A DNA stretch of 64,000 nucleotides from contig NC_074714.1 of assembly GCF_947242115.1 (NCBI RefSeq), positions 41,398,149 to 41,462,148 on the forward strand, written 5' to 3'. The position numbers and the translations under genes were made by a program. Below the pieces are notes generated by a model. The model worked only from the letters and a program-made list of their open reading frames with translations. It had not been told where the DNA came from and did not search any database. Of this stretch, positions 37,929 through 50,163 are shown piece after piece. Source of the DNA: Biomphalaria glabrata. Its lineage: Eukaryota > Mollusca > Gastropoda > Planorbidae. How positions within the stretch are numbered: position 1 is the first letter of the stretch; each line of letters opens with the position of its first letter.

Positions 37929-39144
37929 CACTGGCGGATCCAGGGGGGGGGGGGCGGTAGGGGCGATCGCCCCCCCCCCCCCACTCGGCCGACCCTCCCC
38001 CCCCGAAGGGGGAGGGCGGACGAATTTTAGTATAGAATTCACACAATTTGTATACGAATTTATTACTTATGTTAATAATATATACTAATTATTTATATTT
38101 CAACCTATTTTAGATTATTTCGCCCCCCCCCTTTCTAGTATTTTGGCCGATTTGGTAGGGTCGGGAGGGGGCGATGGCATCAATCCGCCCCCCGCCACCA
38201 TAAACTTTCGATTGGGGGGGGGCGGTCCTATTTATTTGCAGAAATCACAGCTTGCTAACTGAATCAATTAAATATCTATATGATTAAAACTTGTTATTGG
38301 TATTTTAACCGGTCTTTATATTATGTCGTTCATCTTTGGCCGATTGGAAGGGGAGGAGCGAATACCTCTACTGCCCTTCCTATCTAAACCCTTTGAGTGG
38401 GGGGGGGCGGTCCTACTTTTATGGAGAAATCATAGTATGTGAACAAAATTAGTCGAATATCTATATAATATAAACAGGTGGAAGTGCGATACATGCAATC
38501 ACCTTCCCCCCCCCCCTCCCATCGGACAAACCAATACTTTTTCTTTTTGTATTATAGTAAGAAATTACAAAATTAAAAAATCTGTCACTAATATAATTTA
38601 TATATGCTATAAAGTAAATTCTTATATCGAGTCGCCCAACCTGTATCCTTTAATGCAAAATGCAATCATTAGCAGTAATTATAAAAAGGAGCGAGGATTA
38701 ATCGTCTTTATCTTACCGCCCTTCCCCTTTCCAGACAGAGTTTGTGTAATTTCACATGAATTTATCATAACTATTTTAAGAAAGACTTTGCTTTGGAAAA
38801 GTTATAATTCAAACGAAATTTTTCAATATAACAGTCACGGTTGAGATGAGTTCAAAAGCCAGATAATCTTTTCCTAGTCGACTTTTTCCAACCTTTACTC
38901 TATCTCATATTTTTCTAGTTAAATAAATTTAGGACTATAACTCACAATTTATGCTTACATTTTATTGAATATTATAAATTGGATTTTTTTTTTCGGCGGC
39001 GATCCTCAAAGCCTTAATCTAAATACGTTGGGTATCTTATCTTTTCAAAGAACAAATCGGTTGTATTTGCAATGTATTAAGGGACTATAAATTCATATTA
39101 GAATATTTTTCCACATTATTCAAAAGGTCCTTTATAATAGAATG

Positions 39145-39440
39145 AATAATGAGCTGTAGGTCAGGAGGAGAATGCGTTACTGCAGTGAAGAATGCCAAAA
39201 AAACGCTTTAAGCGTTGAGGCTTCTCCCCGAACCCCACTAATAAGTAATGAGCTGTAGATGTCAGGAGAATGCGTTTCTGCAGTGAAGAATGCAAGAAAA
39301 CGCTTTTGGAGTCGGGGATTCGCCTCGAACCCCACTGAAAAATAATGAGCTGTAGATGTCAGGAGAATGCGTTTCTGCAGTGAAAAATGTAAGAAAACGC
39401 TTTTGGGTGTCGGGGCTTCGCCCCGAACCCCACTGAGTAA
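39145..39440. repeat. 98-bp tandem repeat, 3 copies
   Basis: Units start near gagctgtag at 39151, 39250 and 39347 and end ttcgccccgaaccccact. Inside the 37929 element. Frames through it are artefacts. Confidence 0.85.
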
Positions 39441-39548
39441 ACTTACAGCGCTTTCCCAGACCCCCAAGCTTGCAAAAGAAAGGCCTCAACATGATTGTTT
39501 TTTTCTTTTTGTTTTTTGCCGAAGATTGAGAAAGTCTTATTTTATTCT

Positions 39549-40116
<568 letters not shown>

Positions 40117-40136
40117 TTGTACGCACGTTTATGCAT

Positions 40137-40172
40137 AGGGTTAGGGTTTACTGGGCGTTAGGGTTAGGGTTT
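40137..40172. repeat. short interstitial telomere-like repeats (TTAGGG)
   Basis: 'agggttagggttt' and, ten bases on, 'gttagggttagggttt': about five TTAGGG units in two pieces, directly after the GATA block and before the right TIR of the 37929 element. Confidence 0.7.
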
Positions 40173-40870
40173 GGAAAAAAATCGCCCCCTCCACTCCAAA
40201 GTTCTGGATCCGCCAGTGCTATAGCCTATAAATTACACGATATGACGTCACGGACCCATGTAGTGAGAAAAACATCTCAAATGGCTACGAGACTAGGACT
40301 TTTAGTGTCCCTAAAACCCACATTAAAAGTTATAGAAAATATTTTGCATACATGTTTTTTAAGCATTATATTGCAGAAAACAAGTATTAAAACAGTTTCT
40401 GCGATTGACCCCAAAACCTCTTCAGTTGGTCGTTAAAAGAAAACGAGAAGACGACGTATCTTGATTAGGTAACTGATGTTTGCACATATATTTAACTAGT
40501 CAACCGGCGGCGTAGCATACGCCGCTATTTTGCAGGGCCTACCTTAGGCCACTGCAACCTATGCGACGCAGTGGGCCCCCGCACTTTCATAGGACCCGTG
40601 CTAATTCAAGGTGTATAATTTATTAAATTAAACCATTTTATAACTTACTGTCGATTTACCAGGAGCTCCTGGAAATCTCACGAAATTGCAAAATATACGA
40701 AAAGTCCTAATATACGGAAATATATAGACAAAAATTGTCTTTTTGGGGTGTCATTCAATATGGAAAACGCCAATCCTTCGAACGATAAATAAAAACGGCA
40801 TTTTGCATTAGCCGTAATTATGTAATCTGGTGAAAGAAGCTTCTTGCGCCTCAAACTAATAAAGAATTAC

Positions 40871-41602
40871 TTGAGGTCAGCAATTCTCAAAGATAGATTG
40901 AAACATTTGGTAATTCTTGCTATTGAGCGTGATCTATGTAGGAAACAGAATTATTATGATATACTGTATGACTTTGCTACACGCAAGGCTCGTAAAGTAA
41001 TTCTGTAAGTAGTAAAGAATAAATAAAATGCATAGACGAATTTATTTTCTAATACAAACTCTTAATTTTCACTACCCTACCCAAACTTGGCCCGCGAAAT
41101 CCGTTTCGCATAGGGCCCCACAATTGTTAAGTCCGGCCCTGCTATTTAGTGACCTGTAAATATACATAGTAATTACCTGTTCTCTTTCCATGACTTCTTG
41201 GTCACAATGGTTAAGTCCGGCGCTGCTATTTAGTGTTTGAGGTCAACAATTCTCAAAGATAGATTAAAACATTTGGTAATTCTTGCTATTGAGCGTGATC
41301 TATGTAGGAAACAGAATTATTATGATATACTGTATGACTTTGCTACACGCAAGGCTCGTAAAGTAATTCTGTAAGTAGTAAAGAATAAATAAAATGCATA
41401 GACGAATTTATTTTCTAATACAAACTCTTAATTTTCACTACCCTACCCAAACTTGGCCCGCGAAATCCGTTTCGCATAGGGCCCCACAATTGTTAAGTCC
41501 GGCCCTGCTATTTAGTGACCTGTAAATATACATAGTAGATTACCTGTTCTCTTTCCATGACTTCTTGGTCACAATGGTTAAGTCCGGCGCTGCTATTTAG
41601 TG
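40871..41602. repeat. 366-bp tandem duplication inside the hAT element
   Basis: Copy 1 spans 40871-41236 and copy 2 spans 41237-41602, nearly identical (a few substitutions). Each copy includes the transposase C-terminus and an internal copy of the right TIR (gtccggccctg). Confidence 0.93.
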
Positions 41603-41609
41603 TTTCTTG

Positions 41610-41776
41610 TAAAATGTTTTACAAGTTTCGGATGTTCCTTTAGAGTTGACGATAGTCCAAAACTCCTGCAGGACAAAGGGGAATGAGAGCGGGCAGGGTT
41701 TGAACCCGGGACTATCGATAAATCCAAACGACAGTCCAGCGCGCAAACCGCACGACCAGGCAGCCATCTGTAGTGA
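41610..41776 (-). repeat. SINE, tRNA-derived family 2, nested in hAT element
   Basis: Reverse orientation: 'aagtttcggatgttccttta', 'ctcctgcaggacaaagggga', B box 'gggtttgaacccggga', head 'gcgcgcaaaccgcacgacca'. The best-preserved tRNA head of this family in the window. Confidence 0.85.
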
Positions 41777-42033
41777 AAGGTGAAAAAAATACTTGTTCCC
41801 CCCCCCCTCTTTTTTTTCCTGAGCTCTTTGTCGCCTCGATAGTTACTACAGAGTAGATTAGGCCTACTTGTTTCCCACACCCCCTCTTTTTTATGTGAGG
41901 TAGAAATAAATAAAGAGTGATCTTGGTCACATCGGTCCGGCCCTGCTATTTTGTGATCACTTGTTCTCCCCCCCCCCTCTTGTTTTTCCGTGGGGGGGGA
42001 CTATCCGCAGAAATAAGAGAGTGACGAAAGACG

Positions 42034-42036
<3 letters not shown>

Positions 42037-42105
<69 letters not shown>

Positions 42106-42108
42106 AGA
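42037..42108. repeat. (TA)n(GATATA)n microsatellite
   Basis: About 50 bp of tatata followed by gatata units. Confidence 0.93.
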
Positions 42109-42214
42109 TTCACGAGAAGAATTACAAAGGTTATTTTAGTCTTACAAGATTAAAATCCTGGCACAAGTGATCATAGAAATACCGATGATACGTATAGGCC
42201 TATAAATTTATGAG

Positions 42215-42355
42215 GCACTGAAGTCATGTACTCATGAGAGTTTGGGGGACTCGGGGATGTCGTAAAGCTCAAAATCTTTCCGGGGATTCAAATTCGTGCT
42301 CTTCTATTCAGTAGTCAATTTCTTTAACCACTCTGCCAATACTCTCCACTATATG
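42215..42355 (-). repeat. SINE-like repeat (tRNA-like head)
   Basis: On the - strand: A-box-like 'tggcagagtggttaaagaaa' and B-box-like 'gaatttgaatcccc', then 'ctcatgagtacatgac'. A different family from 1 and 2, or very diverged. Confidence 0.5.
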
Positions 42356-42754
42356 TAAATTACCGATTATCTTTTTTTTTAAACACGCTGGATAATTTTG
42401 AACAGAAATCCTTTAACACATTTGGCGTTTGCAGTAAATATTAGTATTTGAGAAAAGTATTTAAGAACTATAGTAAAATTAAATTCTTGATTTTTGTCAA
42501 TAATTTTTCTATTACGTTTCTTTCATATTTTTTTTTTGGTCAACATATGGTGTGTATATTTATTTATCCTAGATTGAACAGGAAAAATATCAGCCCTCTT
42601 GTTAGATAGTCAAACGGTTGATGCATTTAAGCTTGACATTCCACATCTTATATATAATTGATTTTACTAAAGAATAGTGAAAATGTTTATGCAAAGACTT
42701 GTAGTTTGATGATTTTATTGGGATAGCCTACATAAATTCATATTTCCAAGAAAT

Positions 42755-43380
42755 GTAGGCATATTTATCTTTATATTTTAAACAGCATATTCAGTAACAA
42801 CAGAAATTATCGTTTATGTTTGTCGAAGTACAGCACAAAACTGTAAGCCTACATATAAAAATATAAATAAGCCTAATTGAATCTTGTGATCTTAACATAT
42901 ATAAAAATTTTCAAAGTTTGTTAAAAAAAATAATTAGGAAATGATAGTGACACTAATAACATTTGAATTACAAAGAAAAACAATATGGTACTTTTATTGT
43001 AAAGATTCAATATATTATATAAGTGCTAATTCCCTTTAATATCAGTACCAAAAAGCACATTCTTTGTTCCATATGTTAGGACAAATTTGTATAAATGCTC
43101 TTTCTTTCTTAGTGTTATAATAGCATGGAATGGGTTGCTCGATTCGAGTCAGCCAGGAAAACCAATAACTTGGCATTGATTAATATGCATGAATAGATTG
43201 ACCTAGGAACACGTATAATCTTTTTTTTTTTTTTTTTTTGAAGTAACGTCTGTATGTCATAAGATAGATACTTCCAGTAAGGTACAGCTGAACTGACATA
43301 GGAAGGATTGATCTCAATTAGCAAGACTCTTTCCTGGCTCTTCTACACAGTAACCAAGTTTCAAATAAGCTATTAGCAAT
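42755..43380. repeat. 3' flank shared by CARD-DD copies B and C
   Basis: Blocks here recur downstream of copy C: 'gcatattcagtaacaa' (42786 and about 52757) and 'ctggctcttctacacagtaa' (about 43335 and 53159). 43120-43262 also carries the 'cagccaggaaaac' dispersed repeat and a T-run. Confidence 0.65.
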
Positions 43381-43635
43381 GACATATTTATTTATTTTAT
43401 TTTCCTGAGGATTTTGTTTTATGGAGAAAGTTTGCTCTGTAAAATAGCAGCTTACTTCCAACAAAACAAACTAAAAACAATCGATAACATCATCTAAACT
43501 ATAAAATACAATTTTTACTTTCAATAAGTCAGTCATAATTAACAACACTAAATTTAATTTATCAGGTACCTTTAAAAAACAAGATAACACAAGTCAAAAA
43601 TATAATATAAAATATTCTAAGGCTTATAATAGACT

Positions 43636-46600
43636 TTATTGAGAGACTCCTGTACTATTTTCATTTGTTTTCATGGCAAACCCCAGCCTTTTATTTTCTT
43701 CGACCAGAATATTTTCTAGTTTATTAAAATTAATGTTAACACTACGACCATTATTCAAAAGTTTTAGGCACCCCACCAGCTTCTCGTAGGTGGCCGCTCT
43801 ATGCTGCTGTTGTCGCCACTTGATTAAAAGATTTGTGATGGCCCGAACAACGTTTTTGCTGCAGTTCTGCTTCTCTCTGTCAATGATTACCTGAGTGTGA
43901 CCTAATTCCAACATTACCCTTTCCCAGTTACTACCAAAGCATTCTGATAATCTGGTGGCCATAGCATCAGTGATCTGAGTTTGTTTGAATTGATCTGGTA
44001 ACTCCTCAAACCAAGCTGATAGAAAATAAAGGAAACGTTGAAATACCACACAAAATAATCTATATTATAAAGTAGAATGTGAGGGGTATGTATGTATGTA
44101 TGTATGTTACTTATAGACATCAAAACCGCTTGACCAATCTTGATAAAACTAGGCAGGAATGTTCCTTGGGTACCAACTTAGACCGTAGTGTATGTATTGT
44201 AGCCCTAAAACAAACTTAAGACCCTCAAAAAAAATAAAGTTGTCCGACTCTATTACAGCTATAGTATTTTATGGATCTAGGCCATGTCTACAATGTTGAC
44301 ATGAGAAAAGATAGAAAGGATTTAGACCTAGATCTAATTTTAAGAAATACACTTTGCGCAGATAGTTTTTTACTTTGACACATGAAAAGACAAAAGAAGA
44401 TCCATTGATTTCATTATATAATAAAATTAACCTTCAATTTTGTGTTTCAAAAGCATTTTTTTACATTAATTAGTTCCTTATATCTGTGATTACAGATTTC
44501 CTGACGAACATTCTTTCATTAGACAATTCAGTAATGAATCGCGTACTAGATCTAAATATTAATTCGTTTAATTGTTTACTTTATAATCCCATCCCTAGAT
44601 CTAAAACTCTAATTCAACTCTAAGATGATAAAACTTCTCTTCGCACAGATAGTTTTATACTTTAACACATAAACATATTAATTAAAGTCCATTCATTTCA
44701 TATTTTGATCAAATAAACATTCAAATTTGGTTTTCTAAAGCTACATTCGTTTACGAAAGCTGCGAAGCCGAGTTAAAGGCCTAGATCTATATTCATTCAT
44801 GAATCGCGTACTAAAAATTATTTCGTTTTATTGTTACTTTATAATCCCATCCCTAGATCTAAAACTCTAATTCAACACTAAGATGATAAAACTTCTCTTC
44901 GCACAGATAGTTTTATACTTTAACACATAAACATATTAATTAAAGTCCATTCACTTCATATTTTGATCAAATAAACATTCAAATTTGGTTTTCTAAAGCT
45001 ACATTCATTTACGAAAGCTGCGAAGCCGAGTTGAGATAGGCCTAGATCTATATTCATTCATGAATCGCGTACTAAAAATTATGTCGTTTAATTGTTCACT
45101 TTATAATCCCATTCATTTAGCAAAGCTATCGCTCTTTTTGTTTTTTAATAGATATGAATGTATCGGCTTCGGGTAATCCCATTTTCGCAAACCTAATTTT
45201 ATTTTCGTAGCGAAAGAGAAAAAACTTGAAAGGATCATTAGTTAAGTTTAACATACATCTAAATCCAATCCACTAGATTATTCAAAAGCATTTTTTACAT
45301 AAATTAGTTCCTGATATCTGTGACTACAGATTTCCTGGCGAACATTATTTCATTAGACATTACCAATGGTTACACATTAACACATCTCTCTACTGAGTCT
45401 ATTCCTAGGCCTAGGTCTAAAACTCTTATTGAACTCTAAGATCATAAAACTTTTCGCAAAGATAGTTTTGTGCTTTAACACATATATATAGTAATTATTG
45501 TCCATTCATTTCATATTTTAATCAAATTAACATTCAAATTTGTTTTTCTAAAGCATTTTAATACATTCGTTCGCTGTTCGCTAAAGCTGCGTAGCCGTGT
45601 TGAGATAGGCCTATATTGATTCATGAAAAAAGTTCACGCATGCACAGCACAGAATGAACTCTATAAAAGCCAATGTTTAACTCTAGATTAGTGTAGATTT
45701 AGATCTATGTCTACCTCAATATATACTTTATACACATGAACATACAAAATTTAGTCTATTCATCTCAAATTTTAATCAAACATATGTAGGCCTACAAGCA
45801 AATGTTTTAATTTGAAAAAAAAAAAATGGATTTAAGCCTATTAGCTATTTTGATTTTATAGTTTCATTCACACTATTTTTACATTGACACTTTCGCTTTA
45901 CTTATTACATTATTATTTCGTTTAATTGTTTACAAAACACTCTCAGTGACTATATCGACAGTAATGCGCAAATAAAGACCCGCGGGTCGCGGGTAACATA
46001 TGTCTAGTATCTTATAAAAACAAAAACGAAATAGAATAAAATAAATCAATTAATAGTGAATCTAATTAGTTGTAGGCCTACTTATTCTAACCAGATTGAT
46101 TTTAAAAATAAATTTTAAAAACTTTATGAAATTAAGACAGGAACATTGTTTGTAATGTAGGCCCACAAAGAAACACAACAGTTGGTCATCATTTATTCTT
46201 CTTTTTTTAATACACAATGTAATAACGCTTTCTTTCAAAGAAGCCTACCATTGAAATTTGAAAAAACAATGGATGTCTTTTAATCAGCATGAAACTAGTA
46301 TTTATTGAGATGAAATAATTTACTACGGTGTTTTTTAATCAACGTTATTAGTAAAGTATAAAACAAGATATCCAGGAATGCAATAATAAGGCTTTTATAA
46401 GAAGCCCACCGGTACAGGGCCTATATTCTCTAAATAGAAATTATTTGCTGAGAATTCTCAGAGTGCCCTTGTATCCCTGCTAGATATAAGACTAACGACA
46501 AGTTTGAGATAATCAACCTGAGAAACGTTATTTGCACCAAAACCTATTCTTGGTATTTTGGAAACGAAATGTGGTGGTGTTTTTTAATGAGTAGGATTAA

Positions 46601-47094
46601 AATAAAAAGATTGGCTCTTTGAACATAAACTTTTAATAATAATATTCGAGGGTGTCGTGTGGCCAGCTCAACGGCCAACTGCCTTTACTTTTTCCCAACT
46701 AATGTCAGGTAAAGTAAAAAAAAAACAACAGATCTAGATGTCTACACAACCTCGAATTAAGATATAGATCTAGATCTACTTACAGTAAGAGATTTCTACC
46801 CCTTTTGCTTCTTCCACAATTTTTGCTATGTCTTCATAGTGTTGCCTCAAAATTTCAATAAAACAGCCATAAGCATCGGCTGGCCCAGAATCCAGAAGTC
46901 GATCTAAGAATGCATCTGCACGCTTCAAACGAGTAGGCAATGCTTTGATATGCTCTCTTTCATCTTGGGTAATAATTTTTTTTTTGAAAAAATAAATCCA
47001 AGAAAAGTTGACCATCTATATTTTCTTTCAATTTAATTATATTTTCACGCACTCTCTGTTCATCGTTGGGTTTTAAACGACCTCGTTGAGACAT
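43636..47094 (-). CDS. CRADD-like: CARD + Death-domain adaptor, CRADD-like copy B (mosaic; homopolymer frameshift)
   Basis: CARD exon 46784-47094 (ATG at 47094, MSQRGRLKPNDEQ..) and Death-domain exon 43636-44015 (WFEELPDQFKQTQITDAMAT.., LIKWRQQQHRAATYEKL), phase-1 intron as in copies A and C. The CARD exon is nearly the same as copy A at DNA level; the Death exon is nearly the same as copy C. In the CARD exon a run of ten A (coding strand) replaces the nine in copy A, which shifts the frame after LFLDLFFQKK. Downstream residues (ITQDEREHIKALPTR..) are well preserved in the shifted frame. So this is either a very young pseudogene, or a base-calling error in a homopolymer with an intact gene of about 229 aa. 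A 1.9-kb Helitron sits in the intron. Confidence 0.75.
44059..46007 (+). mobile_element. non-autonomous Helitron with 3' hairpin and CTAG end
   Basis: Starts TC (44059) after a host A. Ends CTAG (46004-46007) before a host T. A perfect GC hairpin, CCCGCG-GGT-CGCGGG, lies ten bases before CTAG. These are the three classic Helitron terminal features, and there is no target duplication. 1949 bp, no Rep/helicase. Inside is a roughly 263-bp unit in about three tandem copies (gaatcgcgtact at 44536, 44801 and 45062). It lies in the intron of CARD-DD copy B, 42 bases from the Death-exon acceptor. Confidence 0.82.
46653..46715 (-). repeat. SINE fragment, family 1
   Basis: Reverse orientation: 'gggtgtcgtgtggccagc', 'caactgcctttactttttcc', 'aactaatgtcaggta'. 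Confidence 0.65.
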
Positions 47095-47229
47095 GTTTAA
47101 ATTTTGTAAATATTTATTGACTAAGACTTTTTAAAAGGTTTCTGCCAAAGAAAACAGAGGCATCTAAATCATCAAACGTTTTTTTCCCTGACGTTTGTCA
47201 TTAGAATAATATCGGATTTATCCTTAACT

Positions 47230-47310
47230 ACTTAAACTAGTGGACGCAAACTGTGGCTCTCCGAGACGTGTGCGGCTCTTTGGCTGCGGCTCTTCCATAA
47301 AAAAAAGTTT
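47230..47310. mobile_element. hAT-like end fragment (weak)
   Basis: 'gtggacgcaaactgtggctc' and 'gtgcggctctttggctgcgg' resemble hAT-type terminal sequence. No second end was found. Confidence 0.3.
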
Positions 47311-47379
47311 AGTGTAGGCATGGAATATTACTAACTATTTTGTTTAGTCATCATCATCATCAAACTCCATATGAGTGAG

Positions 47380-47575
47380 GACTTCAGATGCTCAAATCCT
47401 CTCTTGCAAAAACCCTGGTATTTGCGTAGTGCATACATGTCACCATACAGGTCAAGAATTTTTGGTTTCCCAGACCTGTCGAGACGGAGATCAGCAAGTC
47501 TGGAGCAGTCAAAAAGAATACGAGACACGGTTTCCTCATCTTCCCCGCAGCGGGTCACCATGTGGACGAAATTGG
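47380..47575 (-). mobile_element. LINE 3'-end fragment (RNase H-bearing clade)
   Basis: On the - strand: RCGEDEETVSRILFDCSRLA, KPKILDLYGDMYALRKYQGF, the zinc-knuckle-like C-terminus of RNase-H-bearing LINEs as at 62430-62540, but from another family. Confidence 0.65.
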
Positions 47576-47590
47576 GCCATAGCCCAATGT

Positions 47591-47825
47591 GGGAAGCGTG
47601 GTCGAGAGGCTAATAGTGCGCTTGAACTTGGCTTGGCTCGACACCCGACTCGGGCAGAGTTGTGTTTACTGAGCGCCTATAGGCAGCACGGAAAACCAAC
47701 TCCTAGATACCCCCTCCCCCCCCCCCCCCCCCACTGGTCCACAAATGAGATTGGACCAAAAGCGCTCTGAGCATGCTATAAGCATGAAAGTAGCGCTATA
47801 TAAAAGCTATAATAATAATAATAAT
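47591..47825 (+). repeat. SINE, tRNA-derived family 3
   Basis: Head 'gcgtggtcgagaggctaata', 'gttgtgtttactgagcgcc', a C-run, 'aaaagcgctctgagcatgct', and an (aat)n tail. Inserted next to a LINE 3' end. Confidence 0.7.
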
Positions 47826-48689
47826 ATAATAATAGCCGTGAGAAATATGAGCCGACAGGACAGTGGCCTGTCCTGCACTGTGCTATACTATCTTGGTTAG
47901 GCCTGGACAGCCTCTCAAAGGGTAAGTTCGGTCTGGGCGGTTTTGTTTTGTAAGTGACGAGTAAACCTTTTTGAAACAAAAAACTACAGAAAAAAGAGAA
48001 AGATGCTGATAGTCGCTCGCAAAAATGTGTATCATTCAGTGGCGTCAATAGGGTTGGTGTCATCCTTTGCTGTAAGCTCTGGGTGTCACCCCCTCCTTTT
48101 CCCAAGGAAAAAATAATCTCCCCCTAAAAAAACAAACAACTATTGTTTTTGTCCTTTATGTTGAATAATAAAACTGTAAGCTAATTAATTGATTGGTTAC
48201 CCCGAAAATGGTTTTCGATTCTATTTTAAAATATCGTTGTTGTTTTTTTTTAATTTATCAAAAGTGATTGCATACCATAGACATAAATAAATATAGACTG
48301 GCTGAAGGAAGTAACTTCATGTAATTTGAAAACATGTATGTATATCTATTGTATTCGGATTTCCGAATTATGAAAAATTGCATGATCTCATTCTTAGAGA
48401 TTAAACAAAACTACACTGCCTTCTTATTTACAATGTACATAGGTGTGTGGCTGAAATAGATATGAATGCTTAACTTTTATACTGCTCATAAATGCTGTAT
48501 AATAAAGTACACAAAATTGCAAGTCACAAATTTTCGTTTCATAAAACTCTTTAATCGGCCAGTCTATATTTATTTATGTCTATGTTGCATACATTTAAAA
48601 TGTACAATTATTTGAGAAACACTGGGTTGAACATTTTTATTAGAGATTATTTAAGAGCTCCTTGCGGAAAAGGTTTTTAATTGTACTAG

Positions 48690-49190
48690 TGTTTCTCAGC
48701 TGCTTCCGAAAAGGCAAATCGAGCACTGAACAAGTTTACGTCATACGAAACATCGTCGAACAAAGCCTGAAATACCAACAAAGGATGTTGATCAGTTTTG
48801 TAGATTAAAATAAAAAGTTTGATAGCTCTGGAAAATAGCAAGAGAATAAGACATCTCGCAACAATTTGCCAGATTCAGCGACATGTCTAAAGGAAATCAA
48901 GCAGTTGTGATGTGTCACAAAAGACGCTGGAACTCTTCAACACCGAGACGGATACGAGATTATGGTTTATCTTATCCCCATTTCTCTTTCTTGTAGCCAT
49001 CGACAATGTCATAGAAATACATTAAACATGCTGCATTCGGGTTCCCATGGCGTATACCAAACCGAATTGGATTTTGCAGAAGAGATAGCATTACTTTGAA
49101 ATACAATTAGATTTATACACGATATGACGGATAAAGTAGCCCTCAAAGTTATGCATATTGGGTGCAGGTTACCCAAAATCCCCATCAACA
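48690..49190 (+). mobile_element. LINE fragment, reverse transcriptase, decayed
   Basis: Related to 58425-58900: 'YVIRNIVEQSLKYQQRMLIS' matches RNIIEQSLEYQQRLMIS there, and 'FLVAIDNVIE' matches FLAIDYIMR. It has several stops and frame changes. Confidence 0.7.
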
Positions 49191-49949
49191 TTGGTCATAC
49201 AGATCCTGTTAACCTATTAAGGCAATGTTATCACAAGCAATGAAGTTGCATTTCATGGTGTTGCATGTTGGATTGGAAAGCAGGAGCCGTCTTTCAAAAA
49301 GTACGGACTATTGACTATAAGATGAACTTGTGCAGCCCAGTCATCACTTGAGGGATATTTCATTGGTAGCGATGCTCTTGGAAGTGTGTCTGTAATAAAC
49401 ATTTCTTTGCTTGACTTGTATTCCAGCAGTATTTCATATTTCATGAGACGAAGAAGCAACAGCTGAAGCCTATGTGGTGTAGATGCCAATGGCATTTAAT
49501 AATCGCTTCCAAAGGTTTGTGATCTGTTTCAATTTCTATTGGACGTCCATACACATAGTAATGGAAATGTTCAACTCCGAAGACAATGGCAAGCATTTCT
49601 TTTTCTAATTGTGCATATCATTTTTCACAGTCTGTAAGAGATCTTAATGCGTAAGCCAACGGCCTTTCATTCTGCATTAATACTGCTCCAAGTCCCTCGT
49701 GCGAGGCATCCATAGACAACTTGACTGGCTGTGAAACATCGTAAAACAGAGGCGGTTGTAATCAAATTCTTTAAATATCAACAACTATCTGATGTTGCTC
49801 AAACCATATCCACTCGTTGTTTTGTTAAAGTAATTCTCTTAATGGGGCAGTTATTTCTGACAAGTTCTGTAAGAATTTACAAATATAATAATCATACGGT
49901 ACCCAAAAATCTTTCTAGTTCCTTGCGATCTGTAGGGTATGGTATAGAT

Positions 49950-50163
49950 CAGTGATGCCCAAAATACGGCCCGCGGGTCAGATCCGGCCCGCGACATGCT
50001 TCCATCCGGCACAAAATATAGAAAATCCCCTTCCCTCCAAAAAAAAATGGTCAAAATGTATCTTTAATTAGGTTAGGATCCTCATCCTTTTTTTCTAATG
50101 GATTCCTAGCAAGGCATTTAACATTTGTGCTTTCATGAAATAGGACTTTAGAATCTACTAGGA
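49950..50163. mobile_element. hAT fragment, same family as 21469 element
   Basis: Left end cagtgatgcccaaaatacgg, then 'cagatccggcccgc' and 'cacaaaatatagaaaatccc', as in the 21469 element. Further blocks ('ctaatggatt', 'agaatctac') also align with its interior. Inserted in the gypsy-type fossil and itself interrupted at 50164. Confidence 0.75.

Larger units (their letters stand above)
40533..41945 (+). mobile_element. hAT deletion derivative with transposase C-terminus and perfect 8-bp duplication
   Basis: Ends cagggcc.. and ..ggccctg, flanked by the exact direct repeat ctattttg (40525-40532 and 41946-41953). Near 40842-41010 it keeps the end of a hAT transposase of the zf-TTF/ZMYM type: LRLIKNYLRSAILKDRLKHL, LAIERDLCRK, DFATRKARKVIL then stop. 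The rest of the transposase is deleted. It contains a 366-bp tandem duplication and a nested SINE. Confidence 0.85.
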
